From the NCBI GenBank assembly GCA_938015295.1, contig CALLQB010000006.1, positions 62,001 to 126,000 of the forward strand: a DNA stretch of 64,000 nucleotides. Direction: 5' to 3'. The DNA comes from an uncultured Acidimicrobiales bacterium. GTDB taxonomy: Bacteria; Actinomycetota; Acidimicrobiia; Acidimicrobiales; SHLQ01. The position numbers were made by a program, and so were the translations under genes. Below are positions 7,329 through 18,036 of this stretch, one piece after another. Positions within the stretch are counted from its first letter, which is position 1, and the number at the start of each line of letters is the position of its first letter. The notes under the pieces are model-generated. The model had not been told where the DNA came from, made no database searches, and saw only the letters and a program-made list of their open reading frames with translations.

Positions 7329-10300
7329 CTATCGACTCTTCGCGATGTCGATGACGTCGGCTGAGCCGATTGCTGCATCAAAGTCTGCAGACAAACGCTC
7401 GGCCAAGTCTTCGTCGCCGCTCGAGTAGTACTCCATTGGCTGGTAGCCAGGAGCATGTGGCTCGATCGCCCGGTAGATCGGGAGGCCCGTTCCGGCCGGG
7501 ATGAGCTTACCGATGATGATGTTCTCCTTGAGGCCGAGCAGCGAGTCAGACTTCGACTCGATAGCGGCTTCGGTGAGCACCCGAGTGGTCTCCTGGAACG
7601 ACGCAGCCGACAGCCACGACTCGGTAGCCAGGGAGGCCTTGGTGATACCCATGAGTTCGGGACGCCCCTCTGCAGGGCGCTTGCCTTCCTTCACGAGCTG
7701 ACGGTTCACATCGGCGTAGGTCTTCTGATCAACGCGCTCACCGGGTAGGAAGTCGGACTCGCCTGGCTCCTGCACAGCAACACGACGAGTCATCTGACGA
7801 ACAATGAGTTCGATGTGCTTGTTGTGAATCGATACACCCTGATCGCGGTAGACCTTCTGTACCTCGTTGACGAGGTAGTTCTGCGTCTCACGAACACCCT
7901 TGATCTCCAGGAGTTCCTTAGGATCTCGCGGGCCCTCAACGATGGCGTCGCCTGCAGAAATCTGCACGCCATCGGTGACCTCAAGTCGAGCTTGCGGCGG
8001 CACGATGTACGCATCTTCGTTGCCTTCATCATCGACGATGAGGATGTTGAGGCCTTTACCTTCATCCTCGCCGATGCGAACGGTACCGGAAGTGCGAGCG
8101 AGTGTTGCCTTGCCCTTTGGCGATCGAGCTTCGAAAAGCTCGACGACGCGTGGAAGACCGCCAGCGATATCGCCACCACCTGCAACACCACCCGTATGGA
8201 AGGTACGCATGGTCAGCTGGGTTCCGGGTTCACCGATTGACTGAGCGGCAATAACACCAACCGCTTCGCCAACTTCGATGCCTTTGCCAGTGGCCAGCGA
8301 CGTGCCGTAACACGCGGCCGAAACGCCGAACTCTGAATCATCGGTGAGAGGCGAGAGCACACGAACACGAGTGATCGTGGTGTCGTCGCGCATCTCCTCC
8401 ATCATTGTCTCGGTGACCTCGGTGCCAGCTTTGTACACGGTGCCGTCGGCCATCTCGACGTCGTCAGCCAACGTGCGGCTGAGCAAACGGGTTTCGAGGT
8501 AGGTGCGGTGGCCAGCCTCATCCGGAGCGATGTCTTCTAGCCAGATGCCACGAACGGGGCCTTTGGCATCGAAGGGGTTCCAGTCGTTGATAATCAGTTC
8601 CTGCGCAACGTCGACGAGACGACGGGTCAGGTAACCCGAGTCAGCAGTACGAAGAGCGGTATCGACAAGACCCTTACGAGCACCAGGCGTAGCAATGAAG
8701 TACTCGAGCATGGCGAGTCCTTCTTTGAAGTTGCTCTTGATCGGTCGAGGAATCATGTCACCACGAGGGTTGGCCACAAGACCGCGCATACCGGCGATCT
8801 GGCGAACCTGCATCATGTTGCCTCGAGCACCCGAGTCGACCATCACGTCAATCGGGTTGAAAGCAATGGCCTTGAGGCCCTCTTCCATCCGGTCCTTGAC
8901 CTCTTCAGTGGCGGCAGTCCAGATTTCAACTTCCTTCTGGCGACGCTCACCATCGGTGATAATGCCTCGCCGGAACTGCTGCTCGACCTTGTCGGCTTCC
9001 TTCTCATGACGATCGAGAATCTCGGCCTTTTCGACCGGCGTACGCACATCGTCGATCGAAACAGTCAGACCCGACTGGGTTGCGAACCGGAAACAGGTGT
9101 CCTTGATGCCATCGAGGCTTCGAGCAACAACGGCCTTCGGGTAGTTGCGGGCAAGATCGTCGACGATCGTGCCCATATGGCGCTTGCCGACCTTGTGGTT
9201 TACCCACGGGTACTCGTCGGGAAGCACCGAGTTGAAGAACACCCGACCGACCGTGGTCTGGTGGTACGTCGCGGCCACACCGTTTGCCGGCGTATCGATG
9301 AGTTTCGGATGTCGGAAGTTGATCTTGGCGTGAATATGGACATCGCCCATTTCGTAGGCTTCACGAACCTCATCGAGGTTCCGGAAGCTCTTGCCTTCGC
9401 CAACCACGCCGTCGGCTTCGTCGGTCAGGTAGTACCCGCCGATGATCATGTCCTGGGTGGGCGTGACCAGCGGGCGGCCATTGGCCGGACTGAGTACGTT
9501 GTTCGCCGACAACATAAGAACGCGGGCTTCTGCCTGCGCCTCGGCTGAGAGCGGGAGGTGCACAGCCATCTGGTCGCCGTCGAAGTCAGCGTTGAACGCG
9601 GTACACACAAGTGGGTGAAGGCGGATGGCCTTGCCCTCGACCAGCACCGGCTCAAACGCCTGGATACCAAGACGGTGAAGCGTTGGTGCACGGTTGAGCA
9701 TGACCGGGTGTTCCTTGATGACCTCGGAAAGGACATCCCACACCTGTGGGCGGCGACGCTCGACCATACGTTTGGCCGACTTGATGTTTTGTGCAAGCTC
9801 TTCGTCAACAAGCTTCTTCATCACGAAGGGCTTGAACAGCTCAAGTGCCATGATCTTTGGCAGACCGCACTGATGCAGACGAAGGGTTGGGCCGACCACG
9901 ATGACCGAACGGCCCGAGTAGTCGACGCGCTTGCCGAGCAGGTTCTGACGGAACCGGCCCTGCTTGCCCTTCAGCATGTCGGAAAGCGACTTGAGCGGAC
10001 GGTTACCTGGTCCGGTAACCGGGCGACCACGACGACCATTGTCGAACAGTGCGTCAACCGCTTCTTGCAACATCCGCTTTTCGTTATTCACGATAATCTC
10101 GGGCGCACCGAGATCGAGAAGACGCTTGAGACGGTTGTTGCGGTTGATCACACGACGATAAAGATCGTTGAGGTCAGACGTTGCGAATCGTCCACCGTCG
10201 AGCTGCACCATCGGGCGCAGTTCGGGTGGGATGACCGGCACAACATCAAGAATCATGGCGCGAGGGTCGTTGACCCGACGCCCGTGCTCGTCGCGTCGGT

Positions 10301-11246
10301 TGAACGCGGCGACGATCTTGAGTCGCTTGATGGCCTTTTGTTTACGCTGAGCCGAAAGCGGCTTCACACCTTCTTCTGGTTCGATCTGGGCGCGAAGCTT
10401 GACCTCTTCGGAATCGAAATCGATGCGATCGATGAGCTGGGCAATAGCATCGGCGCCCATGCCACCCTCGAAGTAATCGCCATAACGACCGACGATCTCT
10501 CGCCACAACATTTCGTCTTCGATGATCTTGCGGGCAAAGAGGTCCTTGAACTCGTCGAAGCCCCGGTTGACGACGTCGAGCTCTGCTTCGAAGCGTTCGC
10601 GAATGGCTGCGAGGTCCTTCTCGGCGGCACGCTGACGCGCCTTCACCTCAGTGTCTTTGACCTTCTCTTTTTCGAGTTCGGCAATCTCGGCTTCGAGCTC
10701 TTCGTGACGCTCGGCTAGCTCAAGTTCCATCTCTTTGTTGATGAGCTCGCGCTCGCCAATGAGATCGGCTTCGAGGTTGGCGAGGTCTTCGTCGCGCTTT
10801 TCTTCATCGACGTGCACGACGATGTTCGCCGCAAAGTAGATGACCTTCTCAAGCTGCTTGGCTTTGAGCTCTTCTTTGGGCTGGGTGCCCATGAGCAGGT
10901 ACGCCAACCAAGACCGGGTACCGCGGAGGTACCAAATATGCACCGCTGGAGCAGCGAGCTCGATATGGCCCATGCGCTCGCGACGCACCTTGGAACGCGT
11001 GACCTCAACGCCACATCGCTCGCAGATAATGCCCTTAAAGCGGACACGCTTGTATTTTCCGCAATAACACTCCCAATCCTTGGTAGGACCGAAAATCTTC
11101 TCGCAGAAAAGGCCATCCTTTTCCGGCTTGAGGGTTCGATAGTTGATGGTTTCTGGCTTCTTGACTTCGCCGTTTGACCACATACGGATGGAGTCCGCAG
11201 TGGCGAGACCGATGCGAATCTGGCTGAAGTTATTGACGTCGAGCAT
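7329..11246 (-). CDS. rpoC: RNA polymerase subunit beta'
   Basis: A 1305-residue beta' subunit, catalytic core of transcription. The N-terminal zinc ribbon is intact (C60, C62, C75, C78), and the active-site Mg motif NADFDGD sits at 552-558. The bridge-helix and trigger-loop regions follow the family, including [16 protein letters not shown] and [11 protein letters not shown]. The second zinc site is not intact: where the family has three Cys in a C-x6-C-x2-C arrangement, this protein has D969, S976 and only C979, and the partner Cys upstream is missing from [12 protein letters not shown]. The start ATG (11244-11246) opens MLDVNNF, typical of actinobacterial RpoC. It lies 77 bp after rpoB and ends at a strong hairpin. 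Confidence 0.98.
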   Translation of the reverse strand: MLDVNNFSQIRIGLATADSIRMWSNGEVKKPETINYRTLKPEKDGLFCEKIFGPTKDWECYCGKYKRVRFKGIICERCGVEVTRSKVRRERMGHIELAAPAVHIWYLRGTRSWLAYLLMGTQPKEELKAKQLEKVIYFAANIVVHVDEEKRDEDLANLEADLIGERELINKEMELELAERHEELEAEIAELEKEKVKDTEVKARQRAAEKDLAAIRERFEAELDVVNRGFDEFKDLFARKIIEDEMLWREIVGRYGDYFEGGMGADAIAQLIDRIDFDSEEVKLRAQIEPEEGVKPLSAQRKQKAIKRLKIVAAFNRRDEHGRRVNDPRAMILDVVPVIPPELRPMVQLDGGRFATSDLNDLYRRVINRNNRLKRLLDLGAPEIIVNNEKRMLQEAVDALFDNGRRGRPVTGPGNRPLKSLSDMLKGKQGRFRQNLLGKRVDYSGRSVIVVGPTLRLHQCGLPKIMALELFKPFVMKKLVDEELAQNIKSAKRMVERRRPQVWDVLSEVIKEHPVMLNRAPTLHRLGIQAFEPVLVEGKAIRLHPLVCTAFNADFDGDQMAVHLPLSAEAQAEARVLMLSANNVLSPANGRPLVTPTQDMIIGGYYLTDEADGVVGEGKSFRNLDEVREAYEMGDVHIHAKINFRHPKLIDTPANGVAATYHQTTVGRVFFNSVLPDEYPWVNHKVGKRHMGTIVDDLARNYPKAVVARSLDGIKDTCFRFATQSGLTVSIDDVRTPVEKAEILDRHEKEADKVEQQFRRGIITDGERRQKEVEIWTAATEEVKDRMEEGLKAIAFNPIDVMVDSGARGNMMQVRQIAGMRGLVANPRGDMIPRPIKSNFKEGLAMLEYFIATPGARKGLVDTALRTADSGYLTRRLVDVAQELIINDWNPFDAKGPVRGIWLEDIAPDEAGHRTYLETRLLSRTLADDVEMADGTVYKAGTEVTETMMEEMRDDTTITRVRVLSPLTDDSEFGVSAACYGTSLATGKGIEVGEAVGVIAAQSIGEPGTQLTMRTFHTGGVAGGGDIAGGLPRVVELFEARSPKGKATLARTSGTVRIGEDEGKGLNILIVDDEGNEDAYIVPPQARLEVTDGVQISAGDAIVEGPRDPKELLEIKGVRETQNYLVNEVQKVYRDQGVSIHNKHIELIVRQMTRRVAVQEPGESDFLPGERVDQKTYADVNRQLVKEGKRPAEGRPELMGITKASLATESWLSAASFQETTRVLTEAAIESKSDSLLGLKENIIIGKLIPAGTGLPIYRAIEPHAPGYQPMEYYSSGDEDLAERLSADFDAAIGSADVIDIAKSR

Positions 11247-11323
11247 AAATATGCGTCCTGTCCGGTTTCGTGCTTCTTAACGTGCTGATACGTAGTGCTG
11301 GTACTGCTGGGGCTGATTGGAGA

Positions 11324-14300
11324 TCAGCGGGCGGCGCGCTCGGCGGCGCGTCGTGCGTCTTCTTCGTCTGAGCCGCGCTCGGGACGGGAGAGATCGATAC
11401 CGAGTTCTTCGGCGGTACGGAACACGTCTTCGTCGAGTTCGCGCATTTCGATTTCTTCGCCCTCTTGGCTGAGTACTTCAACGTTGAGACACAGTGCCTG
11501 CATTTCCTTAATGAGCACCTTGAAGCTCTCGGGAATGCCCGGTTCGGGGATGTTCTCGCCCTTGACGATGGCTTCGTAGACCTTGACCCGGCCCAAAACA
11601 TCGTCGGACTTGATGGTCAGGAGTTCCTGCAAGCAGTACGCCGCTCCGTAGGCCTCAAGTGCCCACACTTCCATCTCACCGAAGCGCTGACCACCGAACT
11701 GCGCCTTACCACCAAGCGGTTGCTGGGTGATCATGCTGTATGGCCCGGTGGAACGAGCATGAATCTTGTCGTCGACCAGGTGAGCGAGCTTCAGGATGTA
11801 CATGTAGCCAACGGTGACCCGGTTGTCGTATGGCTCGCCGGTGCGGCCGTTAAACAACTGGACCTTGCCGTCGCGTTGCATCATGCGAGTGCCATCGTCG
11901 GCTTCGCCGGAAAGGTTCTCGAGCAGGCTCTGGATGGTGGGCTTGTCGCCCGCCTTCTCTACTTCGTCCCACTTCGCACCATCGAAGACCGGCGTTGCAA
12001 TGAACTTCGCGGCCGGCGTACTCGGACGGGTCTTCTTTTCGGTACGTGCCGGCTGATCGCCGACATGTTCGCCGTCAAGATCCCAGCCCCAGCGGGCGGC
12101 GTAGCCAAGATGCGCTTCGAGCACCTGACCGACGTTCATGCGAGACGGAACACCAAGCGGGTTGAGAATGATGTCAACCGGTGAACCATCGGCAAGATGG
12201 GGCATGTCTTCCAGCGGAAGAATCATGGAGATAACGCCCTTGTTGCCGTGACGGCCAGCAAGTTTGTCGCCCACGCTGATTTTGCGCTTCTGTCCAACGT
12301 AGACCCGCACAAGTTGGTTCACGCCTGGCGGGAGCTCGTGAGCTTCGTCGCGGCTGAACACCTTGACGTCGATAACCTTGCCGCTCTCGCCGTGAGGAAC
12401 CTTGAGTGAGGTGTCGCGGACTTCGCGTGCCTTCTCGCCAAAGATCGCTCGCAGGAGACGTTCTTCTGGTGTGAGCTCGGTTTCGCCCTTCGGCGTGACC
12501 TTGCCGACCAGTACGTCGCCTGGTCCAACCTCTGCGCCAACACGGATGATGCCGCGTTCGTCGAGGTCAGCGAGGATCTCTTCGCTTAGGTTCGGGATAT
12601 CACGAGTGATTTCTTCAGGGCCGAGCTTGGTGTCACGTGCATCGATTTCGTGTTCGTGCACATGAATTGAGGTGAGAACATCGTCTCGAACAAGGCGTTC
12701 GGAGAGGATGATTGCATCTTCAAAGTTGTAGCCCTCCCAGGTCATGAACGCGACCTGGAGGTTCTTTCCGAGCGCTAGCTCGCCAAGGTCGGTCGACGGA
12801 CCGTCGGCTAGGACCTGACCGGCTTTGACCTTGTCGCCTTCGCGAACACGTGGCTTTTGGTTGATCGATGTGTCTTGGTTGGAGCGCTCGAACTTGAGCA
12901 GTCGAGACACGACCTTGCCGAGCGTCTTGTACTCGACGGTGATCGACAAGCCGTCGACCTCGGTGACAACGCCGTCTTCGAGCGCAACCAGCATGTCAGC
13001 GGCATCGTTCGCTGCCCGAGCCTCGACACCGGTGCCGATGTAGGGGGCCTCTGCAGTAATGAGCGGCACAGCCTGGCGTTGCATGTTGGCGCCCATAAGC
13101 GCACGGTTGGCATCGTCGTGCTCAAGGAAGGGAATCAATGCCGTTGCGATCGACACGATCTGCTTTGGCGAGACGTCCATCATCTGTACTTCGTCAGGCG
13201 GAACCTGGGAAATTTCGGTGGTTGCACCGAAGAAGATGTCCTGTTCGAGCTGCAAACGAAGATCCTGCAACGACGCCGCCTGCGGCGAGCGACGGACAAG
13301 CACGCGATCGTTGATGAAGTTGCCGTCCTTGTCGACCGGCGCGTTTGCCTGGGCGACGACGTATTCCTCTTCTTCGTCGGCTGCGAGATACACGATCTCA
13401 TTGCTGACCTTGCCGTTCTTGACGACACGATACGGCGATTCGATGAACCCGAAAGGATTCACACGGCCATAGGTAGCCAATGCACCGATGAGACCGATGT
13501 TGGGCCCTTCAGGTGTTTCGATGGGACACATGCGGCCGTAGTGCGAGAAGTGAACGTCTCGCACTTCGAAGCCAGCACGTTCGCGTGACAGACCACCCGG
13601 GCCGAGCGCTGAAAGGCGACGACGGTGGGTAAGGCCCGAAAGCGGGTTGACCTGGTCCATGAACTGCGACAGCTGCGAAGTTCCGAAGAACTCCTTGATC
13701 GCGGCAACAACCGGGCGGATGTTGATGAGTGTCTGCGGCGTGATGGCTTCGACGTCTTGGGTAGTCATGCGCTCGCGCACGACCCGTTCCATACGGCTGA
13801 GACCGATACGAACCTGGTTTTGAATGAGTTCGCCAACCGAACGGATACGCCGGTTCGCGAAGTGGTCCTGGTCGTCGAGTCGGTAACCGGGCTCGCCCTT
13901 TGCCAGATGAAGCAAATAGGTGCAGCTGGCCAGGATTTCGCTGGTTGTGAGAACCGACTGATCGATTTCGGGTTTCTCGAGATCGACCTTGAGAAGCTTC
14001 TCGAGCTTCTCGATTTCGGGGCCGAGCTTACGATTGAGCTTGTAGCGGCCAACTCGGCTCAGGTCATAACGACGAGGCTCAAAGAAGGCGTTGCGGAAGT
14101 ACGAGCGTGCTGACTCGAGTGTCGGCGGTTCGCCGGGGCGAGCACGCTTGTAGATCTCGATGAGCGCTTCGTCTTGGGTCGGTGCCGTCTCGCGGTCTTT
14201 TTCCCACTGACCTTCGAGGAAATCGAAGTGGTTAACGAACCGGTCGATGAAACCAGGCTCGTTTTCCTCATCGAAACCAAGTGCCCGGAGCAGGGTGAAC

Positions 14301-14905
14301 ATCGACAGGCGACGCTTGCGAGCAACCCGGGTTCCGGCGGTGACGTCTTTGCCCGGCTTTTGTTCGACGTCGAACTCGATCCATTCGCCACGGTAGGGAT
14401 GAATGGTTCCGGTGACGAGCTGATGCTTCGAAAGGTTACGAAGGCGGTATCGCTCGCCAGGCTGGAAGATGACGCCAGGCGAACGAACGAGCTGGCTTAC
14501 AACGACACGCTCGGTGCCGTTGATAACAAAGGTTCCCTTGTCGGTCATCATGGGGAAATCGCCCATGAAGACCGTCTGCTCTTTAATTTCGCCAGTGTTT
14601 GAGTTCATGAACCGAGCGCGCACGAAGATCGGCGCGCTGTAGGTCATGTCCTTTTCTTTGCACTCCTCGACGGAGAACTTCGGCGGCGGACGGAGATCCT
14701 CGTCATTCGGGTCGAATTCGAGTTCGAGCTGAAGAGTCTCTGTAAAGTCCTTGATCGGCGAGATATCGCGAAAAGTATTCGCGAGACCCTCGTCGAGGAA
14801 CCATTTGAAAGACTCTCGCTGAACAGCGATGAGATCGGGTAGTTCGAGCGCTTCACCGATATTCTCAAACGAGAAGCGTTCGCGAGCAGCTGATCGATCA
14901 GTCAC
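11324..14905 (-). CDS. rpoB: RNA polymerase subunit beta
   Basis: A 1193-residue beta subunit. The rifampicin-pocket region reads [16 protein letters not shown] then [13 protein letters not shown]; the key Asp, His and Ser positions (E. coli 516, 526, 531) are conserved, but the residue equal to E. coli N518 is Val (V419; codon 13649-13651). The fork and C-terminal regions ([20 protein letters not shown] type) are standard. The GTG start at 14903-14905 has AAGGAG upstream. It is co-transcribed with rpoC. The ribosomal genes rplJ/rplL, often found just upstream of rpoB, are not adjacent here; the preceding gene encodes an unrelated membrane protein. Confidence 0.98.
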   Translation of the reverse strand: MTDRSAARERFSFENIGEALELPDLIAVQRESFKWFLDEGLANTFRDISPIKDFTETLQLELEFDPNDEDLRPPPKFSVEECKEKDMTYSAPIFVRARFMNSNTGEIKEQTVFMGDFPMMTDKGTFVINGTERVVVSQLVRSPGVIFQPGERYRLRNLSKHQLVTGTIHPYRGEWIEFDVEQKPGKDVTAGTRVARKRRLSMFTLLRALGFDEENEPGFIDRFVNHFDFLEGQWEKDRETAPTQDEALIEIYKRARPGEPPTLESARSYFRNAFFEPRRYDLSRVGRYKLNRKLGPEIEKLEKLLKVDLEKPEIDQSVLTTSEILASCTYLLHLAKGEPGYRLDDQDHFANRRIRSVGELIQNQVRIGLSRMERVVRERMTTQDVEAITPQTLINIRPVVAAIKEFFGTSQLSQFMDQVNPLSGLTHRRRLSALGPGGLSRERAGFEVRDVHFSHYGRMCPIETPEGPNIGLIGALATYGRVNPFGFIESPYRVVKNGKVSNEIVYLAADEEEEYVVAQANAPVDKDGNFINDRVLVRRSPQAASLQDLRLQLEQDIFFGATTEISQVPPDEVQMMDVSPKQIVSIATALIPFLEHDDANRALMGANMQRQAVPLITAEAPYIGTGVEARAANDAADMLVALEDGVVTEVDGLSITVEYKTLGKVVSRLLKFERSNQDTSINQKPRVREGDKVKAGQVLADGPSTDLGELALGKNLQVAFMTWEGYNFEDAIILSERLVRDDVLTSIHVHEHEIDARDTKLGPEEITRDIPNLSEEILADLDERGIIRVGAEVGPGDVLVGKVTPKGETELTPEERLLRAIFGEKAREVRDTSLKVPHGESGKVIDVKVFSRDEAHELPPGVNQLVRVYVGQKRKISVGDKLAGRHGNKGVISMILPLEDMPHLADGSPVDIILNPLGVPSRMNVGQVLEAHLGYAARWGWDLDGEHVGDQPARTEKKTRPSTPAAKFIATPVFDGAKWDEVEKAGDKPTIQSLLENLSGEADDGTRMMQRDGKVQLFNGRTGEPYDNRVTVGYMYILKLAHLVDDKIHARSTGPYSMITQQPLGGKAQFGGQRFGEMEVWALEAYGAAYCLQELLTIKSDDVLGRVKVYEAIVKGENIPEPGIPESFKVLIKEMQALCLNVEVLSQEGEEIEMRELDEDVFRTAEELGIDLSRPERGSDEEDARRAAERAAR

Positions 14906-15226
14906 TCAATACTCCTTGGAGCCTAAAAAGACTCATTGTTCCCAACCTTGCTGGTCTTCCACGGCACAAAAATGCGCGGACGCGCAAAAATGGCAGCGGA
15001 GGGTCACCAAGAGAAGGGAAGGGCGTGCACGGCGTAGCCAAGGCTACTGGTGCAGAGCACCACAAGGCAACCCGACCGTTTGGTCAAGTTGCCAGGGACA
15101 CACTTCGTGATCGCAAGAATCGCGAGATTCTTGTGTGGCTAGAGGGTAAATCCCCGGCCTGCAGCGGTCAAGAGTACAGGTTCTCGACCCTCATTTGGCG
15201 ATACCCCGACGCTCTTTTGTCACGAC
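14906..15226 (-). other. rpoB upstream region: promoter plus leader hairpins, no gene
   Basis: This 321-bp stretch holds no convincing coding frame. Read leftward it contains a promoter-like pair (15143-15171), then two inverted repeats lying between that promoter and the rpoB start, then the rpoB ribosome site. One repeat pairs CAAGAATC (15114-15121) with GATTCTTG (15126-15133) around GCGA. The other pairs GGCAAC (15066-15071) with GTTGCC (15088-15093), with an inner GACC/GGTC stem (15074-15077 and 15082-15085). They may instead terminate the upstream leftward operon, but neither is followed by a T run. Confidence 0.5.
15143..15171 (-). promoter_or_regulatory. Putative housekeeping promoter of rpoB-rpoC
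   Basis: On the complement, TTGACC (15166-15171) and TACCCT (15143-15148) are separated by exactly 17 bases. Both fit actinobacterial sigma-70 type elements (TTGAC and TAnnnT). Its use would give a leader of about 230 nt before the rpoB GTG. Confidence 0.5.
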
Positions 15227-16771
15227 CTAGGCGGCTCCACGTTCATCGTCTGGAAACGTTGCCTGCTCAACGGGGTAAAGGATTTCGCCAGCATTGTCTG
15301 GGTCACCGGGTCCACGCCAGGCCCGCAGTCGTGCGGCCAAAAACCGAACCACCCGGTTCACGACGAAGAACAACACAACGACTACGCCGAGTCGTACCGG
15401 GAGCCGGTCGGTCAATTTTGGCCCGGGCAGCACCGCGAGCTCTTCAAGCTCAGCTTGTGTATCGACGAGAACCACATGCGACCCGTCGGCACCGGGCCCA
15501 GCGATGATCATCGCTGTGCCTGGGTCGGCACTTCGGATAGTGCGGCCTGCGGCAGGTTCGGCGAACGCCACGAAGTCACCGTGTACAAGAGCGCTCGCAG
15601 CCGCAGACCTCGACGACCAGGTGATAAAGATCGGCGTCTCGTCGTCGACCTCGCGGACCTGACGACCCAAGTGCGCGACCCACGCCTCGATGAGATCCGG
15701 GTTCACCCGGTCGTTGAGATCGAGATCGGGAAGGTGGGCAAGTTCGTACATCACGATGTCGTTGCCCGACCGCTGCTCAAATTCGCTGATCAGCGACAGC
15801 ACATGGCGAACATCTCCGTCCCAGACTGCGGGCACGTGGTCGGTCCGGCCCGCGAAGAACGACGGGATGATCTTGACGTTGGCGCGATCTGCGAGTTGCG
15901 CAACGGTTGCTACCAGGGCGCGACCTTCCTCGGATACCTCGCGCCCACCAACAAGGGAGAAATCGACCGGAATGCGGGCGGCAGCAAACCCTGCGGCCGC
16001 GGCATCGTCAAACTGGGATGTCGTTGCGGCAATGTCGAACTCGCCTGGCTCGCTGAAGCCCGGAATCGCCAACGAGACAACCGAAAGGTCCGAAACATCC
16101 GCAGTGCCACCGCTAGCCCGGGGGAAGTCTTCGGTCGACCAGACGCCCTCGGCGGCCCGCCGAACCCAGTGTTGAATCCGCCAGTTCCCATCTTCGAGCA
16201 ACAGCACTGCTTCGTACGATTCGTTCGCGTCAAAATACCTACGCTCATCATCGAATCGTTCGGTCCGCAAAAAGCGACTCTTTGTCGACGTCAAGCCAAT
16301 GACCTGACCGTCTTCGGAGTAGAACGTCAACTGCATCTCGTGGCCGATCTGCCAGGACGGACGGTCGCGCCAATCCGGGGCGGCATCGAGCATGCCTCGT
16401 AACGCAGAGTTCGAGAAATACACCTCAAGGCCGGTGACGTCGCCGGTCTCGGCGACGATCGGGATCTGGGCCCAAGCCCGAAGCCACGCTGCGGTCACGT
16501 CGACTCGGGTAAGTGGCTCCATCTGACGCGGTAGTCCCTCGGCGTCCGGAAGCCAGGTGACCGCCTCAATAAGTTCGGGGGGTAGTTCCGCCGCTTCAGT
16601 AAACACGTCGTTGGTATCGCTGTTGCGGGTGAGTACCGAGAGCAGCTCGGACAGCCCGTAGAGCACGCCAAGCCCCAGAAGGCCGACAATGCCGACAACG
16701 GCAAGGCGTAGCACCAGCTTCTTCTTGCCCGATGACGGACGGCGCTCGACGGTGTCCTTCACGCTACTCAT
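15227..16771 (-). CDS. Membrane-anchored protein with NTF2-like and glycosidase-like regions
   Basis: A 514-residue protein with an N-terminal membrane anchor (about 21-45), an NTF2/IMS-like region (about 85-215, containing WQIGHEMQLTFYSEDGQ and NWRIQHWV), a second folded region (about 230-440) and a membrane segment near 450-475. The second region resembles a TIM-barrel glycosidase (GH5-like): GFAAARIPVDFSL, VKIIPSFF, then YELAHLPD where active enzymes have a NEP-type catalytic Glu. It is therefore probably non-catalytic or a different family. It is the last gene of a three-gene leftward operon, overlapping the preceding stop by ATGA. It should lie mostly outside the membrane. Function unknown. 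Confidence 0.6.
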   Translation of the reverse strand: MSSVKDTVERRPSSGKKKLVLRLAVVGIVGLLGLGVLYGLSELLSVLTRNSDTNDVFTEAAELPPELIEAVTWLPDAEGLPRQMEPLTRVDVTAAWLRAWAQIPIVAETGDVTGLEVYFSNSALRGMLDAAPDWRDRPSWQIGHEMQLTFYSEDGQVIGLTSTKSRFLRTERFDDERRYFDANESYEAVLLLEDGNWRIQHWVRRAAEGVWSTEDFPRASGGTADVSDLSVVSLAIPGFSEPGEFDIAATTSQFDDAAAAGFAAARIPVDFSLVGGREVSEEGRALVATVAQLADRANVKIIPSFFAGRTDHVPAVWDGDVRHVLSLISEFEQRSGNDIVMYELAHLPDLDLNDRVNPDLIEAWVAHLGRQVREVDDETPIFITWSSRSAAASALVHGDFVAFAEPAAGRTIRSADPGTAMIIAGPGADGSHVVLVDTQAELEELAVLPGPKLTDRLPVRLGVVVVLFFVVNRVVRFLAARLRAWRGPGDPDNAGEILYPVEQATFPDDERGAA

Positions 16772-18036
16772 CGCGACGGGCCGATCGTTGCCGACACCGT
16801 CGTACCGAGGACGGTGACCTCGACGCGATCTGGAGACCCCTTCGCCGGAAGCACGATCTCGGCCATACCGAGCTCTAAGGGTGCCTCAGCGACTTCCCCA
16901 TCAGCACTGACAACAACAATTGTCCCGTCGGGCACATAGCTCTGACGGGTCGACAAGACCCGTCCAACGGTGACCAAAATGCCATCAGGATGTTTCTCGG
17001 CAAGCACCGGCAACTCGTCAACTGCAGACTCAAACGTGAGCGTCAGCGGGTTACTTCTTGTACCACTCGCCGAGGCGATGAGTTCAACATCACCAGCAAT
17101 GGGCGGAGCCTCGAGCACGAACTCTGCAACACCATCGATAGAGACCGACCGCAGTCGACGGAGCCCGGTCGCTCCGCTGGCATCAAGGAAGACCACGGTG
17201 CCATCAGGGAGTTCGTTGCCAAACTCATCGCGCAACAGTTCGGTAGCGATTCGAACAAGCGCATGCCCGTCGGCCGGCACGATTGGATCAATTGGCACCA
17301 GCGAAAAGGGCTCGGGGATGCCCGCTACCTCAAGAAACGAACGTTCCGGCCCTGTCGCTGCTTCTCCACCCGATAGGCGCGACCCTTGCACTTCGACCGA
17401 TAGTCGAGTGCGGCCTGTCACCGTTCGCGAGAACACCCGTATGTAGCTCAACAGACCGTCGGTGTCGTGTGCCAACGATTCGGTCACCAAGTTCGGTCGG
17501 GTCACCAGGTAGTCAACCGTTGTGCCATCAGCGACCGGGTTTCCGAGACGATCCTTTGGAACCGCAACAATCATGGAGAAGTGATCGGCGTCGGCGACGA
17601 CCGTTCGAGGTCCGAGGTACAAGTCGAGCGGACTTACTGCGTCACCCGGAAGGAGTTCGACAGTAGCTGTCGACACCAAGTCACCCGATTTCGCCGACAG
17701 AAAGGCGATACCCGACCCTGGTCCGGTGCTCGCGGGAACATCGAAATTCGCGGTGCCATCTGTAGATGCCAGCGAGAAGTGACGCGGCCCGTAGCCGGCG
17801 TCGATCGAAAGGTCGACGATCTCGCCATTCGGAGCGCCGACCACCGACACCGTGATGTTCTCGCCGACAGATGCTGAGGCAACGGTCGAAATGGTCAGAC
17901 CGCCCGGCACCAGCGAGATACGCTGCACCACTTCGGGTGCGGGTCGAAGCCACATCGCCAACAGCGCAAGCCCAATCAGCGCGACGATCACAAAACGGGT
18001 GATCGTGCCCAGAGAAGCGCGGTCGCGTGTAGTCAT
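16768..18036 (-). CDS. Exported Ig-like domain protein with N-terminal anchor
   Basis: A 422-residue protein with a hydrophobic anchor at about 11-28, then a beta-rich exported part that looks like three or four invasin/bacterial Ig-like domains. Recurrent phrases are DRLGNPVADGTTVDYLV, DEFGNELPDGTVVFLDA and YVPDGTIVVVSADG, the usual signature of such repeats. No enzymatic motif is seen. Both ends overlap neighbours by 4 bp (ATGA), so it is made together with the large membrane protein before it and the glycosidase-like protein after it. It may be a structural or adhesive part of one cell-surface assembly. Confidence 0.65.
   Translation of the reverse strand: MTTRDRASLGTITRFVIVALIGLALLAMWLRPAPEVVQRISLVPGGLTISTVASASVGENITVSVVGAPNGEIVDLSIDAGYGPRHFSLASTDGTANFDVPASTGPGSGIAFLSAKSGDLVSTATVELLPGDAVSPLDLYLGPRTVVADADHFSMIVAVPKDRLGNPVADGTTVDYLVTRPNLVTESLAHDTDGLLSYIRVFSRTVTGRTRLSVEVQGSRLSGGEAATGPERSFLEVAGIPEPFSLVPIDPIVPADGHALVRIATELLRDEFGNELPDGTVVFLDASGATGLRRLRSVSIDGVAEFVLEAPPIAGDVELIASASGTRSNPLTLTFESAVDELPVLAEKHPDGILVTVGRVLSTRQSYVPDGTIVVVSADGEVAEAPLELGMAEIVLPAKGSPDRVEVTVLGTTVSATIGPSR

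Noticed and set aside
9558-10718. 386-codon open frame antisense to rpoC
   Set aside because: It lies wholly inside a certain gene on the other strand. Long antisense frames are expected from the codon bias of GC-rich genes, and no motif or ribosome site is seen.
12857-13588. Antisense frame within rpoB
   Set aside because: Mirror of conserved rpoB codons only.
15010-15140. Possible tRNA upstream of rpoB
   Set aside because: The stems do not form a cloverleaf, there is no TTC-type T loop, and they fit leader hairpins better.
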